DNA of 64,000 nt, from positions 34,673-98,672 of the forward strand of contig CALKCJ010000005.1 in assembly GCA_938082375.1 (NCBI GenBank), written 5' to 3'. Below the pieces are notes generated by a model, which made no database searches, had not been told where the DNA came from, and saw nothing but the letters and a program-made list of their open reading frames with translations. The stretch is from an uncultured Thermomicrobiaceae bacterium (GTDB lineage: Bacteria > Chloroflexota > Chloroflexia > Thermomicrobiales > Thermomicrobiaceae). Within the stretch, counting starts at the first letter, position 1. Every line of letters begins with the position of its first letter. Position numbers and translations under genes: made by a program. Below are positions 16,227 through 24,029 of this stretch, one piece after another.

Positions 16227-17573
16227 TCAGTCTGCGGCGAGGGCCTCGGCCGGGTGGCTCGCTGGGGCGGCGGCGTAGGCGCGGTCGAGCACCTCGATCA
16301 GGTGCAGCACCGGGACACGCTCCCCGCGGGCACGCAGCCCGGCCTGGAGCTGCAGCATGCAGCCGGGGTTGGCCGAGACGATCGCCTCAGCACCGGTGGC
16401 CAGCGCGTTGTCCAGCTTACGCTCAAGGAGGGTGGAGGCCATCTCCGGGCGCAGCAGGTTGTAGATCCCCGCGCTGCCGCAGCAGAGGGCTGACTCGGCC
16501 ATCTCGACCAGCTTCAGCTCGGGGATCGCCTCCAGGAGCGCGCGCGGCTGCCGGGTGATGCGCTGGGCGTGCGCCAGGTGGCAGGGCTCCTGGTAGGTCA
16601 CCCTCATCGGCAGCGGGCCGGGCTGGGCCGAGAGGCCGCGCTCGGCCAAGAACTCGATGACGTCACGGACTTTGGCCGAGAATGCCCGCGCCCGCTCGGC
16701 ATAGTCGTGGTCGTCGCGCAGCAGGTGCGGGTATTCCTTGAGCACCGCGCTGCAGCCAGCGGCGTTGACGATGACTGCATCGATGTAGGGGCTGTCGAGC
16801 GCGTCGATGTTCCGCCGTGCCAGCCGGCGCCCGCTCTCGGGGTCGCCGCTGTGGACGTGGAGGGCGCCGCAGCAGCCCTGCCCGTCAATCAGGGCTACAT
16901 CGAACCCGTTGCGCGTCAGCACCCGGATCGTCGCCTCATGGACGTGGGCGTAGGAAGTGCTCATCACGCAGCCGACGAAGAGTGCCACCCGGCCACGCCG
17001 CTCGCCGGCGGCCGGGTAGAAGCTTCCGTCGGCGACCACGAACCGGTCGTTGATCTCCGGCATCAGCCGATCGGCGTGCTCCATGCCGAGCAGGCGCAGC
17101 AGCCCGCTGCGGCGTGCCAGGCTCCGGAGGCCGCTCCGCTGGTAGAGCCGGAGCAGCCGGTTCGCGGCCCGGAAGCGGCGCAGGTCGCCCAGCAGCACCT
17201 GGAAGCCCAGGAAGCGCAGGAAACGTTCCTTAGCCGTCTGCGGGCGGTGCTGGACGAGCTGGGCCCGCGACGCCTCCAGGATCTCACCGTAGCGCACGCC
17301 TGAGGGACAGACCGCCTCACAGGCCCGGCAGTCGAGACAGAGCGTCATCTCCTCTTCGAAGAGCGGGTCGAGGAGGTCCAGCCGCCCCTCGGCGATCGAC
17401 TTCATCAGCCAGATGCGGCCGCGTGGCGAGGAACGTTCCCGCCCGGTCACCCGGTAGGTGGGGCAGACGGGCAGGCAGAAACCGCAGTGGACGCAGGAGC
17501 GGATCACGTCGAAGTCGGGGATCTCCTGTCCCCGAAACCGGTGAAGGACGGGACGCGCCTGGGCAACAGCCAT
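16227..17573 (-). CDS. glcF: Glycolate oxidase iron-sulfur subunit
   Basis: The iron-sulfur electron-transfer subunit of glycolate dehydrogenase (448 aa), which passes electrons from the FAD subunits to the quinone pool. Two 4Fe-4S motifs lie in the N-terminal 110 residues: CVHCGFCLPVCPTY and CLDCRACEAVCPSG. Two CCG domains follow, with FVGCVMSTSYAHVHEATIRV, GCCGALHVHSGD, TYQEPCHLAHAQR and ALCCGSAGIYNLL. It is the third gene of glcD-glcE-glcF, starting 33 bases after glcE. No glcB or glcC-type regulator is adjacent, so regulation cannot be inferred. Confidence 0.93.
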   Translation of the reverse strand: MAVAQARPVLHRFRGQEIPDFDVIRSCVHCGFCLPVCPTYRVTGRERSSPRGRIWLMKSIAEGRLDLLDPLFEEEMTLCLDCRACEAVCPSGVRYGEILEASRAQLVQHRPQTAKERFLRFLGFQVLLGDLRRFRAANRLLRLYQRSGLRSLARRSGLLRLLGMEHADRLMPEINDRFVVADGSFYPAAGERRGRVALFVGCVMSTSYAHVHEATIRVLTRNGFDVALIDGQGCCGALHVHSGDPESGRRLARRNIDALDSPYIDAVIVNAAGCSAVLKEYPHLLRDDHDYAERARAFSAKVRDVIEFLAERGLSAQPGPLPMRVTYQEPCHLAHAQRITRQPRALLEAIPELKLVEMAESALCCGSAGIYNLLRPEMASTLLERKLDNALATGAEAIVSANPGCMLQLQAGLRARGERVPVLHLIEVLDRAYAAAPASHPAEALAAD

Positions 17574-17606
17574 GCTCTTCGCCTCTCGATCCAGAGCGAA
17601 CGCGGC

Positions 17607-18908
17607 CTACAGCCAGCCGACGAAGCGGCCCGGGTTTAAAATCCCGGTGGGATCGAACGTCTCCTTAAGCGCGCGCATCACGGCCAACCCGGCCGGCTCC
17701 CGGCCGAACACGTCCGTGTCGACTTTGACTGCTGGCGGAGCGCTCAGGAGCGTCGCGTGGAGCCCCAGCCTGGCCAGCCGTTCCCACGCCAAACGGAGGT
17801 CGGCCTCGCGCTCGGAGGCGAGTGCCGTGTAGCAGAGCCCGGAGCCGATATCCAGCCAGCGCGATCGCTCCGCGGCCAGGCCGGTGCACGCCCGGTCGAT
17901 CTCCTCGGCGAGCTGCGGGAGTTCGGACGGGTTCTGGCCAATGCGGACGCGGATGGCTCGGTCGAGCGGTGCTGCTGCGATCGCTCCGCTGATCTCCGCC
18001 CACAGCCGCTCGCTGGCGCCACCTTCCAGGACGTCGAGTCGTTCGGCTGCTGGCCGCACCACCTCGCCGATCCGATCAGCTTGGCGCTGGACTGCTACGG
18101 GTGGCCCCTCGCAGCGCAGGGCGGCGACCCAGCCCTGCAGGTTCAGCCCGACCACCCGCGCTGCCCGGCCATCCAGCAGGACGATCGCCGTCGGCACGAG
18201 TTGCGAAAACCGGATGCGCAGCGCGCCTTCGGCGGCGTCCGCCAGCCGGCGATAGGCGGCGACCACGGTGCGCTCCGACCGGGGCTTGGGGATCACCTTG
18301 AAGTTGAGCTGCACGATCACGCCCAGCGATCCCAGCGCCGCGTAGTGCAGCCGCATCATGTCGTAGCCGGAGACGTTCTTCACGACCATCCCCCCACCGC
18401 GGGAGAGCTGCCCGCTCGGCAAGACGACCGAGATCCCTATCAGGAGATCGCGCAGCGCGCCGTACCCGTAGCGGCGCGGGCCACTCAGCCCGGTCGCCAC
18501 GAGGCCCCCGATGGTCGTCCGATCGGGCGTCGGGCAGTCGACCGGCAGCATCTGGCCGTGCGCGCCGAGCTTCGCGCTCAGCCCGCCCAGCGTGCAGCCG
18601 GCCTGCACGGCGACCGTCAGGTCGTCCGGCTCGTACTGGACGATGGCATTGAGCTTCCGCAGGTCGAGAGCCAGGTCGAATGCCCGTGGCAGGTTCCCCA
18701 ACCCCATCTGTGTGCCGCCGCCCCAGGGCACCGTGGCGAGGCCAGCCTGGCTGGCCACCGCCACGATCTCCTGCAGTGCCGCCACTGAGTGTGGGGCGAC
18801 CACGAGCTGTGGCCTCCGGCCGTCGAGCTCGTACCTGGCTGGCTCCCGCCGTTCGCCCAGTCTTGCGATGTGCTCGAGCGCCTGCTGAAAGACGGCGTGC
18901 TCAGACAA
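17607..18908 (-). CDS. glcE: Glycolate oxidase FAD-binding subunit GlcE
   Basis: The second flavin-domain subunit of glycolate oxidase (433 aa). It has a PCMH-type FAD-binding domain, with VAPHSVAALQEIVAVASQAG, PWGGGTQMGLGN, VGCT-like QAGCTLGGLSAKL, DRTTIGGLVATGLSGPRRYGYGALRDLLIG and KNVSGYDMMRLHYAALGSLGVI. The substrate-binding C-terminal domain is shorter than in GlcD, as expected for GlcE. The ATG overlaps the glcD stop, so the two are translationally coupled. The C-terminus (DPTGILNPGRFVGWL) is the usual family ending. Confidence 0.9.
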   Translation of the reverse strand: MSEHAVFQQALEHIARLGERREPARYELDGRRPQLVVAPHSVAALQEIVAVASQAGLATVPWGGGTQMGLGNLPRAFDLALDLRKLNAIVQYEPDDLTVAVQAGCTLGGLSAKLGAHGQMLPVDCPTPDRTTIGGLVATGLSGPRRYGYGALRDLLIGISVVLPSGQLSRGGGMVVKNVSGYDMMRLHYAALGSLGVIVQLNFKVIPKPRSERTVVAAYRRLADAAEGALRIRFSQLVPTAIVLLDGRAARVVGLNLQGWVAALRCEGPPVAVQRQADRIGEVVRPAAERLDVLEGGASERLWAEISGAIAAAPLDRAIRVRIGQNPSELPQLAEEIDRACTGLAAERSRWLDIGSGLCYTALASEREADLRLAWERLARLGLHATLLSAPPAVKVDTDVFGREPAGLAVMRALKETFDPTGILNPGRFVGWL

Positions 18909-20364
18909 ACTCGATCCCCAACCGCTGTGCCAGCGCCTGCTGGCGGAGAGCGTTCACCTCACCACAAGAGAAGCCAGATGGGAAGACCTTGTCCGGGTTG
19001 AACAGCTCACGCGGGTCGAAGCTGCGCTTGAGCCCGGCCATGGCGCACAGGTCATCAGTGGTGAAGATCAGCGTCATGTAGTCGCGCTTCTCCAACCCGA
19101 TCCCGTGCTCACCGGAGAGCGTGCCACCCACGTCGACGCAGTACTGCAGGATGTCGGTCGTACAGCGCAACACGCGCTCGATCTCACCCGGCACCAGGCG
19201 ATCGAAGAGGATCAGCGGGTGCAGGTTGCCGTCGCCCGCATGGAAGACGTTGGCGATGCGCAGCCGGTACTCGCGGCTCAGCTCCTCGACCGTGCGCATG
19301 GTCGGCGGGAGCTTGGTGCGCGGCACGGTGGTATCCACGAGGTAGTAGTTGGGCGAGAGCCGTCCCATCGCACCGAACGCCGACTTGCGACCGAGCCAAA
19401 GGAGCTCGCGCTCCCGCGGTGTCCGCGCCACGCGCACCTCAGTTGCGCCGCACTGGCGGCACAGTTCAGCCACGCGCTCGGCGCTCTCGGCCACGATCTC
19501 CGCGAGGCCGTCCAGCTCGATGAGCAAGACTGCACCGGCGTCTTCGGGATAGCCGGCGTGGAACGCCGCCTCAACCGCCTTGATGGTGAGCTGATCCATC
19601 ATCTCCAGCGCAGCCGGCAGAATCCCGGCCGCGATAATGGCCGACGTGGCCTGAGACGCCGACTCGAGATCGGGGAACGCGGCCAAGAGCACGTTGACTG
19701 CCTCCGGCAGTCGGGTCAAGCGCACCATCACCTTGGTGACGATCCCGAGCGTCCCCTCGGAGCCGACCAGCACCCCGGTGAGGTCGACGCCTGGCGACTC
19801 CGGGGCCGGTCCGCCGGTCCAGATCCGCTCGCCGCTCGGCAACACTACTTCCAAGCCGAGGATGTGGTTGGAGGTGACGCCGTACTTGAGACAGTGTGGC
19901 CCGCCGGAGTTGTTGGCGACGTTGCCGCCAATGGTGCAGGCTCGCTGCGAGGCTGGATCGGGTGCGAAGAAGTACCCGCGCGGCTGGGTCAACTGGCTCA
20001 GCTCCAGGTTGATCACGCCTGGCTCGACGATGGCGTACCCGTCCCGCTCGTTGATTTCGAGCACCCGGTTCATCCGGGTCATGACGAGGAGGATGCCGCC
20101 CCGAACGGCCAGCGCAGCCCCGGCAAGTCCGGTGCCGGCCCCGCGGGGGGTAACGGGGATGCCGAATCCGTTCGCCAGCTTGACGATCTCCTGCACCTGC
20201 TCGGCGGTGCGCGGCAGGACGGTGACCTCCGGGCGGTGATGGCCAGCGAAGACCTCGTCCGAGGCGTCGTACTCGTACACGAGCAGCTCGTCTGGATCGT
20301 CGATGACGCCGTCAGGGCCGACGATCCGAAGCAGCCGTTCGCGGAGGGCCTGGCGATCCATCAC
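18901..20364 (-). CDS. glcD: Glycolate oxidase catalytic FAD subunit GlcD
   Basis: Catalytic FAD subunit of glycolate dehydrogenase (487 aa), oxidising glycolate to glyoxylate. The FAD_binding_4 domain covers about residues 40-220, with TPRGAGTGLAGAALAVRGGI, NVANNSGGPHCLKYGVT and VGSEGTLGIVTKVMVRL. The FAD-oxidase C domain has ANVFHAGDGNLHPLILFD, SGEHGIGLEKRDYM and LFNPDKVFP. It is the first gene of the glcDEF operon. D-lactate dehydrogenases share this fold, but the adjacent GlcE and GlcF subunits make glycolate the likely substrate, and with it a phosphoglycolate salvage or glycolate growth role. Confidence 0.92.
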   Translation of the reverse strand: MMDRQALRERLLRIVGPDGVIDDPDELLVYEYDASDEVFAGHHRPEVTVLPRTAEQVQEIVKLANGFGIPVTPRGAGTGLAGAALAVRGGILLVMTRMNRVLEINERDGYAIVEPGVINLELSQLTQPRGYFFAPDPASQRACTIGGNVANNSGGPHCLKYGVTSNHILGLEVVLPSGERIWTGGPAPESPGVDLTGVLVGSEGTLGIVTKVMVRLTRLPEAVNVLLAAFPDLESASQATSAIIAAGILPAALEMMDQLTIKAVEAAFHAGYPEDAGAVLLIELDGLAEIVAESAERVAELCRQCGATEVRVARTPRERELLWLGRKSAFGAMGRLSPNYYLVDTTVPRTKLPPTMRTVEELSREYRLRIANVFHAGDGNLHPLILFDRLVPGEIERVLRCTTDILQYCVDVGGTLSGEHGIGLEKRDYMTLIFTTDDLCAMAGLKRSFDPRELFNPDKVFPSGFSCGEVNALRQQALAQRLGIEFV

Positions 20365-20664
20365 CTGCTCCCCTCGAAGGAGTAGCGCTCGCTCAAAGTA
20401 TGCGCCAGCAGGCAGACAACGGCAATCGATGTCTGGAGGCGGGGGCGCTCTTTGCCGGCCGCGAGGCCTGTCGCGGCGCCGGTGTCCCCGGGCGCCTTCG
20501 CCTCGACCGCCTCGCCGAGAAGCGAGAGATTAGTCAACGCGTGGCTGGCAGGTGTGGACAAGGCTGCGTACGTATGCGTCCATCTGCTGGACAGGCGACA
20601 CTCGCCTGAGGCATACTCCCAGCCGGAAGACATACGCCTGAACGCCGCGGAAGGAGTTGCGCCC
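20365..20664. other. Intergenic region between divergent glcD and EVE gene
   Basis: Divergent promoters for glcD (minus) and the EVE gene (plus) are expected here. I could not pick a convincing -35/-10 pair. An open frame continues upstream of the EVE start, but its composition is not protein-like. Confidence 0.4.
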
Positions 20665-21132
20665 ATGGCGGAGCGGGGATACTGGATCGTTGTCGGCTCG
20701 CGGGAGAACTTCGAGGCTACCCGGCAGCACGGCTTCACCGTGCAGGGGTTCAAGAGCCGGCACCGCAAGAAGGCCGAGCAGATGGGGCCGGGCGACAAGC
20801 TGGTCTACTACCTGACCGGCGAGAAAGGCTTCGCCGCCATCGCGACGGTGACGTCGACCTTCTTCGAGGATCACGCGGTGATCTGGCGGAGCAAGGATCC
20901 GAAGAAACAGGCGGAAGACTACCCATGGCGGGTGAAGATCGAGCCGGAGATCGTCCTGTCAGAAGGCCACTCCATCCCGGCCGAGCCGTTGGCCCGCCAG
21001 ATGCAGTACACCCGCAAATGGCCGCCTAGCCACTGGACTCTCGCGTTCCAAGGGAACCTCCACCGGATCGAGGAGGCCGACTTCGAGCTGATCCGCCAGG
21101 CGCTCGTCGAGGCCCATGCGACGGTCGCCTAG
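20665..21132 (+). CDS. EVE (PUA-like) domain protein
   Basis: A 155-residue single-domain protein of the EVE family, a PUA-like fold that binds modified bases in nucleic acids. The N-terminus GYWIVVGSRENFEATRQHGF and the core GDKLVYYLTGEKGFAAIATVTS are typical, followed by PWRVKIEPEIVLSEGHSIPAEPL. The ATG at 20665 has AAGGAG 8 bases upstream; the frame is open further upstream but without family similarity. In other bacteria EVE domains act in restriction or defence fusions or bind tRNA modifications. This one is stand-alone with no nuclease neighbour, so a housekeeping RNA-related role is as likely. Confidence 0.88.
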   Translation: MAERGYWIVVGSRENFEATRQHGFTVQGFKSRHRKKAEQMGPGDKLVYYLTGEKGFAAIATVTSTFFEDHAVIWRSKDPKKQAEDYPWRVKIEPEIVLSEGHSIPAEPLARQMQYTRKWPPSHWTLAFQGNLHRIEEADFELIRQALVEAHATVA

Positions 21133-21234
21133 CAGGAAGCGCGCAGAGCTTGTCTCGATCGGCATGCGGAGAGCCGCGCTTGGCGGCCACCGACGCGCCC
21201 GTTTAGATACCCGGTGCTCCCTGTGGACGGCGCG

Positions 21235-21717
21235 TCACCTGGTATCACTGGCGGCACGCTCACCCCGAGATCCCTGCTCTACGGAGCCCTCTCCCACGGC
21301 AGGCACAGCCCGCGTGATCTGCTCGAGCGCTCGGATCAGCGCCGGCCCGATAGTCTGGAGCTCCTGCCAGTGAAAGGCCGCGAGATCCTCCAGTACCCGC
21401 CTGCCCTCGGCGGTGAGCCGGACAGAGACCTGGCGGCGGTCGCGTTCCCCGCGCTCGCGCCGGACGAGGCCCCGACGCTCCAGGCGATCGACTAGCTCGA
21501 CGGCGCTGTGGTGCTGGATCTGGAGCCGCTCCGCCAGCTCTCTGATCGTCGGCTCTTGATCCGGCGGCAACCCGCGCAGCGCCAGGAGTAACTGGTGCTG
21601 TTGCGGCTCGAGGCCAACGGCGCGCGCCGCCTCCTCGCTCCACCGCAGGAACCGCCGGAGCTGGTACCGGAACTCGGCCAGCGCCCGGTAGTGCTCGTCA
21701 CGGAGGGTTTGGCCCAT
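21235..21717 (-). CDS. MarR family transcriptional regulator
   Basis: A winged-helix MarR-type repressor of 160 residues from the ATG at 21717 (MGQTLRDEHYR). A further-upstream in-frame ATG at 21738 would start inside a palindromic operator and is less likely. The wHTH is visible in PTIRELAERLQIQHHSAVELVDRLERRGLV, with wing RRERGERDRRQVSVRLTAEGRRVLEDL. The N- and C-terminal helices form the dimer interface. It diverges from a small membrane protein gene, and a palindrome sits between them, suggesting autoregulation and control of that neighbour. The effector ligand is unknown. Confidence 0.9.
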   Translation of the reverse strand: MGQTLRDEHYRALAEFRYQLRRFLRWSEEAARAVGLEPQQHQLLLALRGLPPDQEPTIRELAERLQIQHHSAVELVDRLERRGLVRRERGERDRRQVSVRLTAEGRRVLEDLAAFHWQELQTIGPALIRALEQITRAVPAVGEGSVEQGSRGERAASDTR

Positions 21718-21736
21718 CCTCACCTCCACGCAAATC

Positions 21737-21756
21737 ATATCGGATCACGATATACT
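21737..21756. promoter_or_regulatory. Palindromic operator with overlapping divergent -10 elements
   Basis: A perfect inverted repeat ATATCG-GATCA-CGATAT spans 21737-21753 between the divergent MarR and membrane-protein genes. A plus-strand -10-like TATACT (21751-21756) and a minus-strand TATGAT (21739-21734) overlap its arms. A MarR dimer bound here would block both. The -35 elements are weak. Confidence 0.65.
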
Positions 21757-21807
21757 TGAGCGAGGTTGGGCCGCTGCCCTGCTGGCCGTGTCTCGCTGGA
21801 GGTAATC

Positions 21808-22188
21808 ATGAGCGAAACGTCGCCGTCGGGAATCCGCCCGTTCCGTATCGTGGAGGGGATCGCGCTCTGCGGCATCGTCAGCCTGCTCGCGTTGCTGCCG
21901 CCAGGGCTGCACTTCGTCACTGGGCCGCTCGGCCCGATCATCGGCGGATTTGCAGCCGGGGCGGCGCTCCGCCTGCGGGCAGCGGAGGCGTTTAGCCTCG
22001 GTGTTGCCCTCGCGCTCCTCATCGGACTACCGGCTCCACTCCTGCTGACCGAACTCGGTATCCTCCCTCACCTGGCGATAGCCGCGCTGGTCTTCTTCTC
22101 GCTCCTCGCCGCCGTGTACATCGGCGTGTTCAGCATGGCTGGCGCCTACTTCGGCTCGCAGAGCGGGCGGCAGCGCCCAACCGCCTAG
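21808..22188 (+). CDS. Small polytopic membrane protein, possible MarR target
   Basis: A 126-residue hydrophobic protein with about four membrane segments. The first is IVEGIALCGIVSLLALLPPGL, the second a glycine-rich segment FVTGPLGPIIGGFAAGAALR, the third AFSLGVALALLIGLPAPLLL and the last HLAIAALVFFSLLAAVYIGVFSMAGAYFGS. The ATG at 21808 has TGGAGG 7 bases upstream. I do not recognise a family; glycine-rich helical hairpins like this occur in DUF5518/DUF456-type proteins. It is divergent from the MarR gene and shares its operator, so it may be a small efflux or stress membrane protein. Confidence 0.7.
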   Translation: MSETSPSGIRPFRIVEGIALCGIVSLLALLPPGLHFVTGPLGPIIGGFAAGAALRLRAAEAFSLGVALALLIGLPAPLLLTELGILPHLAIAALVFFSLLAAVYIGVFSMAGAYFGSQSGRQRPTA

Positions 22189-22273
22189 CTGGCCCGGTAC
22201 ACCGGCAGCCATCCGGGCCGTAACTGTGGCAGATATTGGTCAGGAGTACGGCAGATTCGAGGGATAGGCTACT

Positions 22274-22534
22274 GCCCACGCTTTGGCGGGAACCCTCCGT
22301 GGGCACCAGACCACGCCCGGCGCCGCCCACCAGTGGCGGCCCGTGCGAGTCCCCGCCGGGTTGAAGATCGCCCGGCTGTCAGGGGATCTCAAAGAGGGTG
22401 ATCGAGTGCGCGACGCGAGTGTGGTGTCCGAGGTGCGCCGGAGAGGTTATCGAGCTTCAGCTCGGCGGGCGGTGACCCGGCCGGAGAGCGAATGACAACC
22501 GCCCCGGCCTCGATAGGCCAGGGCGGTTTCTCCT
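22274..22534 (+). ncRNA. Candidate structured RNA ending in a terminator
   Basis: This intergenic stretch holds a run of perfect hairpins: GCCCACG/CGTGGGC (22274-22304), GCCGCC/GGCGGC (22322-22340), GCCGGG/CCCGGC (22355-22376) and CGAGC-TTCA-GCTCG (22451-22464). It ends in a terminator-like stem at 22498-22527 followed by TTTCTCCT. It follows the membrane protein gene and precedes the convergent HIT gene. It matches no RNA motif I know (not tmRNA, RNase P, SRP, T-box, TPP or cobalamin). High GC makes chance hairpins common, so this is only a candidate. Confidence 0.3.
22498..22534 (+). terminator. Rho-independent terminator
   Basis: Stem ACCGCCC (bulged C) GGCC, loop TCGATA, GGCC (bulged A) GGGCGGT, then TTTCTCCT. 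It probably ends the transcript of the membrane protein gene or of the putative RNA. Confidence 0.65.
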
Positions 22535-22749
22535 CGTAGAAATGGGGGCGAACCTCCGTTCAGAGCGTTGGGCGAAGGGATTCCTACAGACCTCGCCGAG
22601 GCTTTGGCTCGTAACACCAATCTCTCACCGACAGCATCTCGTCCAGTGCAGCCGGATGGGACTCAGGCCAGTCCGCATCGGTGCTTGGCCTGGCTCCGAC
22701 CTCAGGTGTGCGACGCCTGCTCTGCACCCATCGCGGCCCGACGCGGCGA

Positions 22750-23100
22750 CTAGCCGAGCGCCATGCGCAGCCGGTTGCCGCCGAGCAGATGGAAGTGCAG
22801 GTGGTAGACGCTCTGTCCCGCGTCCGGCCCCACGTTCGTCAATACCCGGTAGCCGCTCTCGGCGATCCCGGTCTCGCGCGCCACCCGCGCGGCCACCTGC
22901 AGGCAACGGCCGAGCAGCACAGGATCCGTCTCCTCGGCCTCGCGCAGCGACGTAAGATGTTGATTGGGGATGACCAGGACGTGCACGCGCGCTTGCGGGT
23001 GGATGTCCCAGAAGGCGGTCACGAGGTCGTCCTGATAGATAATTCGCGCTGGTTGTCGGCCAGACGCAATTTCGCAAAACACGCACCTGGTCTCCCTCAT
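22750..23100 (-). CDS. HIT family (histidine triad) protein
   Basis: A 116-residue histidine-triad nucleotide-binding protein, hydrolysing nucleoside phosphoramidates or dinucleotide polyphosphates. It starts CVFCEIASGRQPARIIYQDD, with the two N-terminal cysteines typical of the HINT branch. The active-site motif is YHLHFHLLGG near the C-terminus (HxHxHxx, catalytic His in the middle). HVLVIPNQHLTSL and GYRVLTNVGPDAGQSVYH are also conserved. It diverges from mutM across 41 bp, which must hold both start regions. HIT proteins are common and general; no specific pathway is indicated. Confidence 0.95.
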   Translation of the reverse strand: MRETRCVFCEIASGRQPARIIYQDDLVTAFWDIHPQARVHVLVIPNQHLTSLREAEETDPVLLGRCLQVAARVARETGIAESGYRVLTNVGPDAGQSVYHLHFHLLGGNRLRMALG

Positions 23101-23141
23101 GACACTCCCTTCCTCGCTCGTGTGACGCTCTGGAGCACGCG

Positions 23142-24029
23142 ATGCCGGAGTTGCCTGAAGTCGAAGTCGTCCGCCGCTCGCTCGAGCCGCAGCTCCGTGG
23201 CTCCAGAATCATACGCATCCTCGCCGGCCAGCACCCAGCCGATATCCTGGCGCTGCCGCTCGAGGAGTTCGCCCGCGAAGTCGAAGGGCGGCGGATTACC
23301 GGGCTCGGGCGGCGCGGGAAGACACTGCTGATCGACCTCGACTCCGGGGCGACCGTCACCGTCCACCTGGGGATGACCGGCGAGCTCTCCCTGGTCCGGC
23401 CGGACGAGCCGTGCCCCTCACACCACCACCTCACCTTCGTGCTCGAGCAGGGGCGGGAGCTCCGCTACCGGGATATCCGCCGCTTCGGGCGCATCGGCCT
23501 CCTGAGACCCGGCGAGCGGAACCGGCTGGAGGCGCGCCTGGGGCCGGAACCGCTCGCGCCCGAGCTCACATCGGAGCGGCTGCACGAGCGCCTCGCCCGG
23601 CACCGGCGAGCGATCAAGGCGCTCCTCCTCGAACAGTCGTTCCTAGCTGGCGTGGGCAACATCTACGCCGACGAGGCATTGTTCCGCGCGGGCCTCAACC
23701 CGCTGCGCCCAGCGCACTCGCTGAACCTCGAAGAGACACGTCGGCTGCTGGCCGCCCTGCGCGAGGTGCTGGAAGAGGCAATCGCCCGCCGGGGAACGAC
23801 GATCCGCAACTACCGGGATGGGCTCGGCCAGCCAGGTGAGAACCAGGCCCGCCTCCAGATCTATGGCCGGCCGCCGGGAAGCCCCTGCCCGGTCTGCGGC
23901 ACGCCGGTCGAGCGCGTGGTGGTGGCGCAGCGCGGCACGACCTTCTGCCCGCGCTGTCAGCCGCTCCTGCCGACGGCTGCGGCCAGCCGCTCGGGTAATG
24001 CCGGATCGTCGGGATCGAGCACTGGGTAG
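23142..24029 (+). CDS. mutM: Formamidopyrimidine-DNA glycosylase
   Basis: Base-excision repair glycosylase/AP lyase (295 aa) that removes 8-oxoguanine and formamidopyrimidines. The N-terminal catalytic PELPEVE (Pro2, Glu3) and Lys60 in GLGRRGKTLLIDL are present. So are HLGMTGEL, the H2TH segment FLAGVGNIYADEALFRAGLNPL and the zinc finger CPVCGTPVERVVVAQRGTTFCPRC. About 20 residues follow the zinc finger and lie in a 73-bp convergent overlap with the threonine synthase gene on the other strand. The extra tail is not conserved in the family and may be dispensable. Confidence 0.96.
   Translation: MPELPEVEVVRRSLEPQLRGSRIIRILAGQHPADILALPLEEFAREVEGRRITGLGRRGKTLLIDLDSGATVTVHLGMTGELSLVRPDEPCPSHHHLTFVLEQGRELRYRDIRRFGRIGLLRPGERNRLEARLGPEPLAPELTSERLHERLARHRRAIKALLLEQSFLAGVGNIYADEALFRAGLNPLRPAHSLNLEETRRLLAALREVLEEAIARRGTTIRNYRDGLGQPGENQARLQIYGRPPGSPCPVCGTPVERVVVAQRGTTFCPRCQPLLPTAAASRSGNAGSSGSSTG

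Noticed and set aside
22283..22495. 70-residue open frame in the putative RNA region
   Set aside because: It has no ribosome-binding site or recognisable family, is arginine-rich, and overlaps the run of hairpins. It is more likely noncoding.
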